Shown: positions 34,336 to 46,371 of the stretch, piece after piece
Position numbering within the stretch: the stretch's first letter is position 1
Layout: the number at the start of each line of letters is the position of its first letter
Assembly (NCBI GenBank): GCA_027405735.1
Contig: JAPEHQ010000003.1
Location: 62,001-126,000, forward strand
Direction: 5' to 3'
Origin: Mucor racemosus
Taxonomy: Eukaryota > Mucoromycota > Mucoromycetes > Mucorales > Mucoraceae
DNA: 64,000 nucleotides
Notes under the pieces: generated by a model
Database searches by the model: none
Told to the model about the DNA's origin: nothing
The model's input: the letters and a program-made list of their open reading frames with translations, nothing else
Translations under genes and position numbers: made by a program

Positions 34336-35414
34336 AAGAGTATTTTTATTGCATAAGTAGAATGTATTATAAAAAAAAATTATATAAATATCACATCGTT
34401 TGTACATTGATTGTGTTATTCGCAAAATAGTATTTCTGTTTATTTTAACACTGTTTGATGCTCTTAAAATATTTTCGTGAGCGTTCAGAATGAGATAACC
34501 ATATTCCGCAACTTGCGAAATCCTGGGCGCAATGATATAGGAAGGAAGAAGGTTATGGTAAAACACAGCAGCCTAGCTTGTCAAGTTGAGCATCCTATTT
34601 TTTTGTAGGCATATATGTGTGACCAGGACATCAAAGTTGAATCTGACACATTACTAGTATCCTCACGATCACTAAGGATTTTTTAACATTTCTGTAGTTT
34701 CAAGAATTATTTTGGCCATTTACCCACGCTTATAGAAGAGTTAATAACTGAAGGACATTTTCTAGCATGTCAAAATCATTATAATGTTTTTGTTTTTATG
34801 AAATTCGAATAAAACACGAGGTAGTTTATGAGACGGAAAGCAGTTATTCGAGTTCAGAGAGATCTTTATTTTGATCCTCGTTTCGATAACAATTTTCCCG
34901 CTAAATATGCAAATTTGTGAGATACCTTGGTATCATTGGAATAAAGTGCAGTTTTTAGCGAGAAAAGCGTATGACATATATAAGCTGCTCAAATATAAAG
35001 ATAATTTCACAGTGTCATCATATCCAGTAATTGGTTTTTATAATATCTCATCGTTGAATTTGACATCTAAATGTCATATAGTACATCTAAAAGTCCAGCG
35101 AGAACAGTTACACATACATTGTTATAATTTTGAAGTGTAAATCAGACATCTTCTTTTCTATAGTACAGTACATATAATGAATATCCTGAGTAGTTCAAGT
35201 ATGATATAACAACAATGTTGCTCAGCTTTTTATCTTGTGATTATTCAGAAACAAGAACAACAATTGCCGGAAACAAAAGTGCTGCTGTTCAGTAATTTAT
35301 CGGCACAGCCCGTGGTCTACACAAACCATTCAACCGAATAGATAAAACTTTAACCCTCCATGACAAATTTAATTTCTTGATTTCCTTTGTCTCTTTCGTT
35401 TACTCTCTTTTCTC

Positions 35415-35457
<43 letters not shown>

Positions 35458-35490
35458 TTCCTAAAAAGTGCTTTTTATTATAATACCAAT
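34336..35490. other. Intergenic and leader of the transporter gene
   Basis: This holds the AIM24 3' UTR and about 1 kb without a convincing gene. An 89-codon frame at 34,871-35,140 has no recognisable features. The last 100 bp form a pyrimidine-rich leader. Confidence 0.4.
35387..35462 (+). repeat. (CT)n pyrimidine tract upstream of the transporter ATG
   Basis: About 75 bp of TCTCT/TTTCTCTC repeats end 28 bp before the chosen ATG. Such CT tracts are common just upstream of or within leaders of highly expressed fungal genes. The frame is open through it to an ATG at 35,377, which would add a Ser/Leu run; that start is considered unlikely. Confidence 0.7.
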
Positions 35491-38400
35491 ATGAAATCTC
35501 CTTTACTTTTCTTTAAAGGCAAAGGAGAATTATGGAAAATTATAACAAAATGTGTGATAGCTTATGAAATAGCTACAATTCTTGTATTAATTCCTGCATT
35601 TTATAGAATTGCAGGCAGCCCACCCTATCTTGTACCACTTGGAACTCTATTTTTCAACGCAAGCGGAACAGCTGGCAATCAGATTATGGGCATGTTGCTC
35701 AATGTATTAACTATGACACCTGCTGCTTTTTGGAGTGGAATCATTGTTAAACTATGCACTGTATATAACCATGCAAGATTGAATGGACATCCGCATTTAT
35801 ACAGCAATGGTGCTGGTGTCATTGCTGCAATTGGATTTGGCATTTGTGTATTTACTACAGCATATTTCAGATTAAAATACCCTCGATTATATATACCTGC
35901 TTTACAAGGCTTTACAATGCCTTTCTTCATTATCACTTTAGGTGCTTATAAGACTGAGTTTAATGTTTTGGACGTTGTAAACACATTTTATCCTGTATTA
36001 ATGGGTGGAGTAATTGCGTTGATTGTTAATCTTGTATTATGGCCAGAAACAGCAGCAAAGGCAGCAGAGTAAGTAGATTGTCTCTACGAATATGAATATG
36101 AAAGGTCAAATTATTTAACTAACTACCAAATTATCAGACGATCTATTGGAAATACAATGGAATCAATGAAGGATGTTCTATCTTTTGTTCATGAAGATTT
36201 ATTGAAAAATGATGATTCGGGTGTGATGACAGGCGATGTTTCTGCTAGTACAAAGCTTCAAGGATTGAATAATAAGCTTCAAAAAGATATTGGCAACATG
36301 AAGGCTGCAAGAAAAGATGCCAAATATGAAATCATTGTTTCTTACTATAAACCTGATTATTACAAGCCATTACATCATTCCTTGTGCGTTTTGTCGCAAG
36401 ATTTACTAGGATTTTCTTTGGCAATCAAGAGAGAAGTTCGTATTATGCTAGAAAAAAAGGTCAAAGCACATCTAGATAGTTTAAAACGAAAACAAGATTA
36501 TAGGGATCAAGCAACTGCTGTATCATCTGGTAGACAGCAATTTGTAGAAAAAGCGCCTAAACCAATTTTACCCACTACAGTTTCAGCCAATTTGACTATA
36601 TTAAACAACGATCACTTGCAAGCTAGTGTTTTATCGGGCGATACACTTTTACAAGGAAGAGAATATAAAGATATTGACAGACTTCAACAATCAATCCAAC
36701 CTGCACTCAAGCGGTTTTTAAACACTTGTATTCTGACGTTGGATCAAATCGAAAACGAACTGGTGGAGCATAAAGCAATTACCGTTAAAAAGAAGACACA
36801 GAAAATCCACAGTACATCTAAAATTGATTTGAATGCAGCATTAGCCGAATTTAAAGAAACGGAATTAATGTTACAGCAAGAATACGATCAATCAGGCAAC
36901 GTACCAACAGAGGATCACTTTTTAGTCTTTACTGTCATCTTCACATTGGTAGAATTCGGTAAAGAATTAAATGCCCTGCAAAATCATGTACATGAATTGA
37001 TCTTGAAAAGCAATAAAGGTCGTTGGTGGCCATCGAGGATCTATTTCCCACATGTCAATATCAATTCTTGGCTTAGTAAAGGATCTGCTCATAAAGGAGA
37101 ACAATCAATGTCAGAAAAAGCCATTTTGGAACATCAAGAATTAAGAGAGATGCAGAGATCAACTACAAACCACGAGATGAACAGAAGATCTACAGTTGTT
37201 GCCCCTGCTGATTTACTCGAAAATGAAGGTGATAGCGGTGAAGAAGATGGAGGAAGCCTTGCTTTGAATCGTCGAATTAGTAGAATTGTTTCTCGCATTG
37301 AAACTAATCCAAGAGCCCTTAATGACGCTTCAGACGATTTTTTAACACAAGAAGAGCAGCATGAAAAAGAAATTGGATTAGAGGAAGCAGAATCGGTACC
37401 ATTGCAACAGGCTAAAGGCCGTTATATTTGGAATAAATGGCTTTATAATTTAACAAAATGGTTTCAATATGGTCCTACTCGGTACGCACTCAAATTCACA
37501 ATTACATGTGAATTGTTAGTATTAATGGCATTTCTACCTATTGATGGAGTGAATGAATTATACAATAATAACCATGGTCAATGGGCACTTTTATCTGCTA
37601 TGGTTGTATTTAATTATACAGTTGGTTCTACAGCACTGCAATGTGTATTCCGTGTGATTGCAACAGTTATTGGTGCTGTAGCTGGTTATATTTGTCTTTT
37701 GGCAGGTAATAGAAACCAAAATCCATATGTCGTTGCTGTCATGGTCCTCATATTACAAATTCCCATGTGGTACTTTTTGTTTGCTACTAAGTATCCTCGT
37801 ATTGGTTTTATCTCTATCTTGACACTTGCAGTTATCACATCTACTGGTTATGAAAATACATTAGATGAATCTATTTTTTCTCCTATATGGAAACGTAGTG
37901 TTACAGCTTTTTTTGCTATCATTGTAGTCATGTTGGTAGATCAAATTGTATGGCCGGTTTGGGCAAGAAAGAAGCTTCGAACTAATTTAGCTGATTTACT
38001 CATTGCTACTGGTATACAATATTCTCGAGTAGTTTCATTGGTGTGTCAAGAAAATACTAGCTTATACAGATATCGTTCTACATTTGAAGAATGTGAGGCA
38101 AATCAAAAGATATTGACAAAACAAATGCATGTGGTACATGAAATGTTGGTATTGGCTGCTGGTGAACCACGATTAACCAAAGGCCCATTTCCCATCAAAG
38201 AGTATGAACTTATTTTAGAACATGAACGTAACATTTTGCATTGGATTCAACATATACAAAAAGCACAAACATTTATCACAACCAGTGTTCGGCAAACTAT
38301 CATGAATCCAGTCAATTCTTATAGAAAAGAAATGGCAGCAGCCGTGCATTTGTATCTTTTCACACTAGCATGCGCATTACGAACGAAATCATCCTTGCCA

Positions 38401-38682
38401 GCATCTCTACCGTCCGCAGAAATGGCTCGTCGCATGTTGCAAACCAAGCAATCCATGGGATGGAAAAAGAATTATGAATCATTATGCAAAATATCTGCAA
38501 AATCAATAGCTAATCGTCAAAGTGCAGAACATCAAGTGTTTTGGCACACTTATGCTGCTGGATCTACTGAAGTTGTCGTAGAACAAGAAGCTATGGGAGA
38601 TATTGTAGCAAGATTAATGGGACAGCATGTGTTTAAGGCTGCTACCAAGGACTGGAATCATTATACTTCATCATTAGAATAA
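35491..38682 (+). CDS. ArAE/FUSC-type membrane transporter, brefeldin-A-sensitivity (BRE4) family
   Basis: Two exons, 35,491-36,068 and 36,138-38,682, joined through GA|A, give 1040 aa. Residues 1-193 hold about five to six membrane segments ('IAYEIATILVLIPAFY', 'VPLGTLFFNASGTAGNQIM', 'MPFFIITLGAY', 'MGGVIALIVNLVLWP'). A long hydrophilic middle (about 194-640) has coiled-coil and acidic stretches. A second membrane block follows near 640-810 ('YALKFTITCELLVLMAFLPI', 'GQWALLSAMVVFNYTVGSTA', 'RVIATVIGAVAGYICLLAG', 'MLVDQIVWPVWARKKLR'), then a helical cytosolic tail. This two-block layout with the FUSC-like 'GQWAL' and W-P motifs is that of fungal aromatic-acid-exporter-like/BRE4 proteins. The substrate is unknown. 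The gene lies inside the inverted-repeat bracket. Confidence 0.85.
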
Positions 38683-40259
38683 ATTATTACCCTTCCTTCC
38701 TTAATACTATAAATATTTAATAAATAAACTCATTTCTGCATTGTATAAAATCAAAGAAACCATCGTACATTTTGAGTAGGTTTAATTCAAAAATTACTGC
38801 CCTAAATGAAGAAAAACCTCGATAGTCTGTTAAACATGATTACCAGACTACAGAAAATACAATGAGTAAGATCAAAGCAACTACCTCAACCTTTCCTTTT
38901 GTCCTTGTCTAGCGCACCATTTTGACAACAAGTGAAAAAGATTAGGTCAGCCCAAATGGGCTGATTATGCCCAAAAGGACAGACAATTAAAGTAAATCTT
39001 TGAATGGATAGTCATCCTCAATCTCAATTAATAAAAGCATGTATATAATTCTTTATAAACTCAAGTATATTAACATGGTCTTTTTTATTGGAATTTTCAA
39101 AACTCGCAAAGGCCATTATTGATCAAAAAAAGTGTTGACCCAAAAGGGCCGAATAATTTATTTGATAATCATTTCATAAAATAATCGACAGATAGCCCCA
39201 ATTTTTAATTCTGTTTAAAAGATTAAAAAAGACCATCGACAGAGACGCTTTCTTCTTCTTTTAATGCTTTTTTTTTTTTTTTTTTTTTTTTTTGTATTTA
39301 TCAAATGCATTTCGTAGAGAGAGATTTATTATTTATAAAAATCGGCCCAAATGGGCTGATCCAACTAATCTCCTCCTATTAATTGTTAATTGGATAACGG
39401 ATATTCAAACTAAAGCATTCGATTGGAACAAATGCACCAATAAACGCTCTCCAATATTTTGGAATTCGCCTTGATTTTTCATTCTTTTGAAAGGATCAAA
39501 ATGTGAAATTTTCATTGAGTGGTTTGTAAATAGCAAAATTTTTCTATTCTATTCGGTTAATTACGCCAATTAATGACTTTTCATTTAATTATGTGAGTAT
39601 ACTTGTTGAATCGTTGAACAGCACAAAATTATATATGTGAAACAATTCACCAGTGGGTATCTAATATTAGCTATTCGGCTAGATTAAATATGCCAATGAA
39701 AGCGTCATAATGTGAGTCTTCCTCAACTACACAACGGATTTTAAGACCTTAAGCATGGTGCATTTTTATAGATTAGACAATGGATATAACTTTCAAAAGA
39801 TATAATTGGTGCAGATGAACAAATAAATGCTCTTCATTAACCAGCGCGCGTTGTATTCATCTTCTGGACTGAAAGAGTTGTTGAAAAAACACAAAATTAT
39901 ATGTGTAATAATTGACTAACGAGTATTTAATATGTAGTTTACCTCTATCACATAACAATACATTTTAGGTCCTTAAATAGTTGGATCTCACAAAAAATTA
40001 GACATTTACTGCTTTTTCACATTTAACAAGTCGATATAGTTTCCTGCTTGCCTTACTTTTCAATTGATAGCAACAAGATAAATTATACATAAGCGTACGG
40101 GAGATGGTTCAAGTTTTCACTGCTAAAAAGAAAATCTTCAAAATCGGAGCATGCATTCTATTCTATAACTAATGTCATACTAAGCACGTTTTAGGATATA
40201 CCTTAGACACTGGTAAATAAATATAAATTGGCTATATTATTTTACCTGTTCCTAATTTT
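38683..40259. other. Intergenic with short palindromic repeats and a T tract
   Basis: Downstream flank of the transporter gene. CAGCCCAAATGGGCTG (near 38,948) and CGGCCCAAATGGGCTGAT (near 39,344) are near-perfect palindromes, and CCCAAAAGGGCC occurs at about 39,140, so a small family of hairpin-like motifs is present. A run of about 25 T lies at 39,268-39,293. No gene is recognised. Confidence 0.45.
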
Positions 40260-41638
40260 ATTTTACGTCTCACAAAGCCTCAAAAACACGTAAAGTTCCC
40301 CATTTTTTCCTTGAGGACTAGGTCTCACTTCTAGGTCTCACTTTTCATCCTTGCTCTGCTTTTTTTTTTTTACTAAATAACACTAAGAAAAAATTATAAT
40401 CCAATGTACCTGAGATGACCAAATTTAATCCAGAAATGAGTATCCAAAAATATCCTACTTTTTGCAGGTGGTATTAATTTTTCAGCGCTAATGTTTCAGA
40501 CTTTTACACGTATTTCGCTGTTAAAAAATGAAAACTTTGAGCTTCCGTATCTTAGCAAAAAATTAAGCTATTCTAACGCTTTCTAATAATGAAGCTTACT
40601 TGTTTTGATGTGCTCTATAACATATTTCAATATAAAAAAATTCTGAGCACTTTTATTTTTTTTCATTATTTTAGCATTTCTATAGTAGGTTTCAAAATAT
40701 TGGTTAAATTAAACAAAATTTTTTTTACATTAATGTCATTAAGCTCGTTAAGCTCTCTCGGACCCAAGTTAGTTTTTTTGAAAATATTGATTTTTCGTGG
40801 AGATATCCGCAAAAATGTGTACAAAAAGATACCTTCATTTCTAGCTTCCATTTTCCCCTTGTATACCCTCATCCCAAATTCTGAATTTGAAAAGAAAATT
40901 GAAGAAAATCTCGTTTTCTCTACGAAAAATGCAGCTAGAAGGTTCAACAATATTTCAATCGATAGATAATGCTTTTGTGCATCATTCCCATTACTTATAT
41001 TTAAAATGTAACTATAAAAAGTGATGTATATCTTCAAAAAAACCTTTAAAATTTCATTTGCATTTTACGCACAATTTAATGTGGAATATTTGTCTGATTT
41101 TTATGTAGATAGATGCAAAATTTAAAACTGTACAAAAATTATTTAATACACTAGGTCGACTTACTTTGCCGTTTATGAGCCATTAAACAATTTTGGTTTT
41201 TGATTCATTTTTTGGTCGATTTCATTGATCGATTTTGGAACCCAGTTAGCATAGGCTTTAAGCTGTAATGTGAACTATTATTTTGATTTTTTCGACCAAA
41301 AATCAATATTTTTCAATGAAACAAAAAATGCAGAGTAGCTTTTAGTGGGACCTAACTTGAAAATACAAAAAAATAACATCCCAGTTTAGATGCTCAATTT
41401 TTTATAATCAATTTTAAGTCAATGTTTGGACAGTTGTATTGCACTTATATTTTTGTATTAGTATTTCTATTTTTCGAGGGATATCAATGACCTATGGAGG
41501 AAAGACACATCGTCTTTGAAGGATTTTCGCGATTCATTTCAATATTGGACGAAAACATTCGAAAACCATTTAAAAACCATTTAAAAACCATCTGAAACCT
41601 ACTTTTTACAACCGTAAAAAATCGATAACAAAAGCCTT
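40260..41638 (+). repeat. Repeat B, copy 5 (inner part of the right inverted-repeat arm)
   Basis: Reverse complement of copy 4. Near 40,319-40,345 a 15-bp tandem duplication (TCTCACTTCTAGG...) distinguishes it from the left arm. It ends exactly where the CACTA-like terminus of element A copy 4 begins. Confidence 0.8.
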
Positions 41639-43915
41639 CACTACGGCCGAACTATGCTTGCCATGGGCATGATGATCTGCACAAATGGGCAGAATAAGAA
41701 AATTTGTGTCGATCAGGCAGCTCAAATGAGCAGAGCGATGAGATCAAAGTTTTTTAGACAATTTACTAAAGTATATCAATCATAATATAATTAATAACAA
41801 AGATAATTTGAGCGGTTTAAAGCAGATGTAAGTTACTCTAATTCAACAGAATTGCTTCATTGACGAGATCTATCAATTTGAAATTTGGGGTTTGAAAGAG
41901 TTCTGCCCATGTTCTTCTTCTTTCGGGAACCAAATGGGAACAACGACAACAACCTGTTTGGCAACACTAAAAGTATTTGTGCATTTGCAAATTTCTGTTT
42001 GTAACGCACAAAATCGACTGATTTAGGATTATTTTTCGTTTTTCTTCCCCACTCTTTCCTCGGCTCTTTTATTTATGTTTAAAACTACAGCAAAAATACC
42101 AATATTTTTTATAAACTTAAATCAAGTAGCAGGTACAAGTACATGTTTTTTCTATTGTTTATTTGGAAATGAATTATTGACTATTAATGTTAAGGCATGT
42201 TATAATATTTTCTCGAACAAAAAAAACATCATCCAAGTCTACATAGTCATTTTGTTCCATCATCTACTTTACAATCAATGCTTTTTTGGTCTAAAATCGA
42301 TATATACCTGCAAAAAAACTGGTGATTATAAAAGTATGTATAGTATCGACTTGATTTAAATGAATGAATAATATACGCATGTTAATCTGTTTAGTTGGCC
42401 AACAGCCAAGAATAGGAAAACAAGACGTTGTTTTGTATACCACTACCAGCTCTCAAAGGTACACCAGAATCATTACTTGTGAATTGATTTTACTAATAGA
42501 TCAACTTTTATAGGTCAAAAGTAAAGGTTTATTTAGTTTAAAACGCTTGAAACAGTTCGATCATGCTAATTTACATGATTTATTATCTCTTTTTTATTCG
42601 ATTACAATATTTGATTTTAATATTTCGTTTATAATGCTACATCGACTCGTTCGTCCATTAGAGTTAGCCCGCCATCCTTGATTAGCGTATCTATAATAAC
42701 GGTCCATTCTTAGCTCATGGTATGCAAAACTATTGAAAGGGGTTGTCTAATCTCAAATTTATCTAATTCAACTGCTGATGGCCTGATGCTAAACTAGCAT
42801 TAAATTAGCTGTGTTGACTCGCAATAAAGTAATAAGGCGTTTTATGGAGTACAATGTTGATCTTCAATGTATTTCAGTTAAATGGAACAACAGATAGAGA
42901 TATGGTTTATACAGAAATCTATAAATGTGTGAGAGAGCTCAGATCTATGAACACAAAAAAATGATCCAAATTGTGATGCTTCGCCGACCTGTACGAGATT
43001 TGTTTGTGGCAATATCTGGTGGCTCAAGTGCAGTAATTTAGGTATTTAATTGCCAAATGTATCGAATCAAGATGAAATCGGTTGATTGATATAACGGATA
43101 GTAAATGCAATATCATTTATTGAAATGGTGAATGTAAATGTATAAAGCAAAGCTTAGTTTTGCATGAAAGTACTGATTATTCTGATTAACATCAATAGAT
43201 TTAATACGCATAGTTAAGTGTAATCATTGCTATTAAATCGCATAATTTTATATACAGAAAACTACTCTTGAAGCATTTATCCCTTTCTTTTTTGGCAATG
43301 CTACAAATCATTGTTCAATATGACTGAATATTAATGAATCAGAGAAAACAACACAACTGTTAAAAAACTGATACCTAATGTACATTCATTGTGTAGTGGA
43401 AATTGCAACGTTTTGATGGAGGATAGAAATTACAGGACGATCAAGATGTTGTATTTGCCTCAGAATTTTTAAAAGGGTTTAAAAGTATATTTCATCAAAC
43501 TTACTTAGATGTTAAATACTCACCATGTGCTATTAGTAGTATCATCTTGTTTCTTATTTGATTGTTGTAATATTAAAAATCAAGCTTTTTATAGCTTACA
43601 ACAATGACAATGGGATGTTTCTGATTTTAGATTGGCATTTATCATAAAGCGGGCTGATGATACGTTTGATAGTAGTGTAAATAAAACCAATTAATTTAAT
43701 TTATGGAATTTGAATGCATATACTGAGGAACCATTTGTAAGTACTCAAGTTGGTTCTGGTAAAGCATTGAATAAACTGGCTTGGGATAAAGAGGGTAAAA
43801 AGGCGGCAATAGGTTCTAGTGAAGGCCAAGTTTATTTTTATGTTTATGATATTAGAGAGGTAAGACTAAATCTTAATGTAAATCACTTCTAGCGCAATAA
43901 TTATAAAGTAAGTCT
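40350..43915. repeat. Large inverted repeat, right arm (partner 26,900-30,460)
   Basis: It spans repeat B copy 5 and the first 2.3 kb of element A copy 4. The arms differ by scattered substitutions, mostly transitions in what I compared (for example GATGCTTCGCC here against AATGTTTCGCC in the left arm), and these become denser towards the outer ends. Confidence 0.9.
43700..43859 (+). pseudogene. Captured dynein intermediate chain WD40 exon (copy 4)
   Basis: The translation is the same as in copy 3 except for Gly to Arg in the final 'YDIREV'. It is open from NLWNLN to the GTAAG donor. Upstream, where copy 6 has 'TVDGTGQFDLW', this copy has a stop (CCAATTAA). Confidence 0.7.
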
Positions 43916-45698
43916 ATATTATCATCAAATAAACTACCACACAATATTAACATGTATAAAGATTTACAGTAATAAGCTTGAACCAAGTGGGTACAACATC
44001 GTAAACTCTTGAAAAATTCTCAAATATCGTAAAATCTCTTATTTTTAAGACTCACAGAGCTTATAAGCGGAATATTTATTTCGAAAACTATTCTTGTCCG
44101 GATCATCAATTTTGACATTTTTTAAATTTTTTTTTTTGGTTTTGCAAATCTAGAGTTAATTAAACTACCATTTATAAGAACAAAAAATATACACATATAC
44201 AGAATTTAGCGCTCTATTTGCTCAATAAAAAATAATAAGCATCTTTATTGCAAAACATTACATGAAAATCCTTTAATCAAAAAACCGTTTTTGGGCCAAA
44301 AATGCTAAGTTTCATTACTTAACATTTAATATTAAGCTTTTATAAAGTGTGTATTAGTCATGGCTACAATTTTCTCTCACAATGTAGTATATTTAAATGT
44401 TGATTTTGGTATCAAAATTTGATTTTTCTGTTTTTTGATCAAAATCATGTGTGTTGGTAAGGGTAAAATGAGTCCCCGAAAAATGTCCGCTACAAAGTCT
44501 GAATTTTCAGACCGTGCATGTCTAAATATAAGAAAAGTTGAACAAAAACGCCTTTTTATTTAAAACTTATTAGATATACCATAGTTATAAGAGACTTAAC
44601 AATTCAATCTTGCTATGCTCAATTACGGCGTCGTTCTACGGGCTTGCTTTTGTAATTTTTAATGAATGTATGATATGATAGACGGTTTTTCTGGTAACAT
44701 AAATGTATGTTTCTTTGATAACAGATAATGCTTATTTGTTTAGTTTATGGTTTATGTGCTGTAATACTGCTTTTACATTGGATGAAATGAGCAATTTCCA
44801 ATTTAGCAGGGTTTTAACTACGCTAAATAATGTAAAATTTTGAAAATCTTTTTCTACGTGTGTTGTTTCTCTCTTTTTGTTTTCATATTCCGAGGATATT
44901 ATTCATCGTTTGATAAGGCATATCAGACTATCAAGCTGGTACTCTTTTGTTTTATCTGAATACGCATTCTAACGACATAAAAAACTAATGTTTTTAATAT
45001 AAGTAGCAGCCTATATTAGAGACTCATATTTTCATTTAACTGCATTCTAAAATCAAACATCATTACTATATTTACTACTATATTGTTGGACGTACTTCTT
45101 AATAATTACCAGATCAAATCGAAGGCAATAATGATATTTATATCTACTCAATAAAAAGCTACGACTGGCTACAAACCCACAAAATGTTCCAGAAAAGTGA
45201 TAAAATTTCAAATGATATAGAAACAAAAATAAAAAAAGGAAAATCTGATGTCTTGTTTAATAACCATGGTTTTGATCGTAGCTTGTATACTTGAAAACAA
45301 ATCTTCTTACAGCTGACAATCGTAAACTAAAATAATAAGTTTAAAGGAGGTTAATTTGTTTACATTTTATGAGTGATAAAGTAACATTTAAAACCTTAGA
45401 TTTGGCTTGCATATAAATTGAGCAGTAAGTGTTATTTAAGTTTATGATCGAGCAAAAACCATTGTTGCTGTAAGCATTATTATAGCTATAAACATATTTT
45501 CAAATGATGCTAATTGTAAATATATTGGTTCTTGCATGTATTGCTTCCCTACATCAACAACGTATTGAATTATACTATTATCTATAATCTATATTAATGA
45601 AAGCAAATGTGATTTAAAAACCCATTATTACAGTAAAAAATGCAATGGAATTTTGAAAACGGCACGATGATCATATACAAACCAATTTGTGCCCATAC

Positions 45699-46062
45699 TG
45701 ATGTATCATTCTTAAACCGGATTATGTCAAATCCAAAAAAGTAAACAATAACAGATCCGGAACCGGAAGTTCCTTAATTAAATATTAATTATACAATGCT
45801 CCTAAAAGCATGGTATAGAAGCATGGTATAGAAGCATGGTATAGAAGCATGGTACAAAAGCATAATACGCCAGTGCGATATTCCAACATGATATACCAAC
45901 ATGACACATTACTATTAAATAACATCTAAACTACCCTACCACACCATTAATTCCTCAAATCAAATAGTATATAAACCCTATTAATTTCATTCCAATAAAC
46001 GATATCTCTTTACTTGATTAAATTTCTAATTTTATTTAACCTAAACATATTTTGATAAATCA
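45699..46062. mobile_element. Solo LTR with 5-bp TSD (CATAC), inside element A copy 4
   Basis: Compared with copies 1 and 3, the subterminal sequence ...CCCATAC/GATCA... is split here by 364 bp. The insert begins TGATGTATCA and ends TGATAAATCA (TG...CA). CATAC stands on both sides (45,694-45,698 and 46,063-46,067). Inside are TATATAAACCC (about 45,969) and CCAATAAACG, as expected for an LTR promoter and polyA signal, and a 13-bp tandem repeat. No internal retrotransposon remains. Confidence 0.8.
45807..45858. repeat. 13-bp tandem repeat, four units
   Basis: AGCATGGTATAGA occurs three times perfectly and a fourth time as AGCATGGTACAAA, inside the solo LTR. Such U3-region minirepeats can be enhancer-like; that role is inference. 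Confidence 0.85.
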
Positions 46063-46371
46063 CATACGATCAACTCATTATGCTCATGGTCAGATTTAAT
46101 TATTATGCACAAATAGGGTTGTTAATGATATGCTTATGGGAAATCCTACTACTATGCGCACATGAGATTAATGTTACGCACATAGACAGAATCTATAATT
46201 CTGCACATACAGGCTTAGCGTTGTTGTGCTCGTGTGCAGTTTCTTTTGTTGCGCCCATGTGCATATTGTTATCTTTTTAACCATATTCAGCAGACACAAC
46301 AGTTTAGGCTATAGTGTGCAGCCCACCTAGTCACAGCGAAATCATCTTGTGCAGCACAGGCCGCCGTAATG

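Larger units (their letters stand above)
41639..46371 (+). mobile_element. Element A, copy 4 (both CACTA-like ends present)
   Basis: The left end is CACTACGGCCGAACTATGC at 41,639. The right end is CCGCCGTAATG at 46,361-46,371, the reverse complement of CATTACGGCGG, which resembles copy 1's CACTACGGCCG terminus. Subterminal zones hold GCACAAATGGGC, TGCGCACATGAG and similar motifs. Inside, in order, are a 94-codon frame (42,075-42,359), the captured dynein exon (43,700-43,859), the conserved core, and a solo LTR (45,699-46,062). No transposase is present, so the copy is non-autonomous. The 3-bp flanks (CTT and TGC) do not match, so a clean target-site duplication is not seen. CACTA-type assignment is inference from the termini. 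Confidence 0.7.

Noticed and set aside
34871..35140. 89-codon frame between AIM24 and the transporter
   Set aside because: No domain, no initiator context and no neighbour relation; it may be chance in AT-rich DNA.
35377..35490. Longer N-terminus of the transporter starting at 35,377
   Set aside because: It would translate the CT microsatellite into a Ser/Leu run; the ATG at 35,491 starts right before the conserved membrane region.
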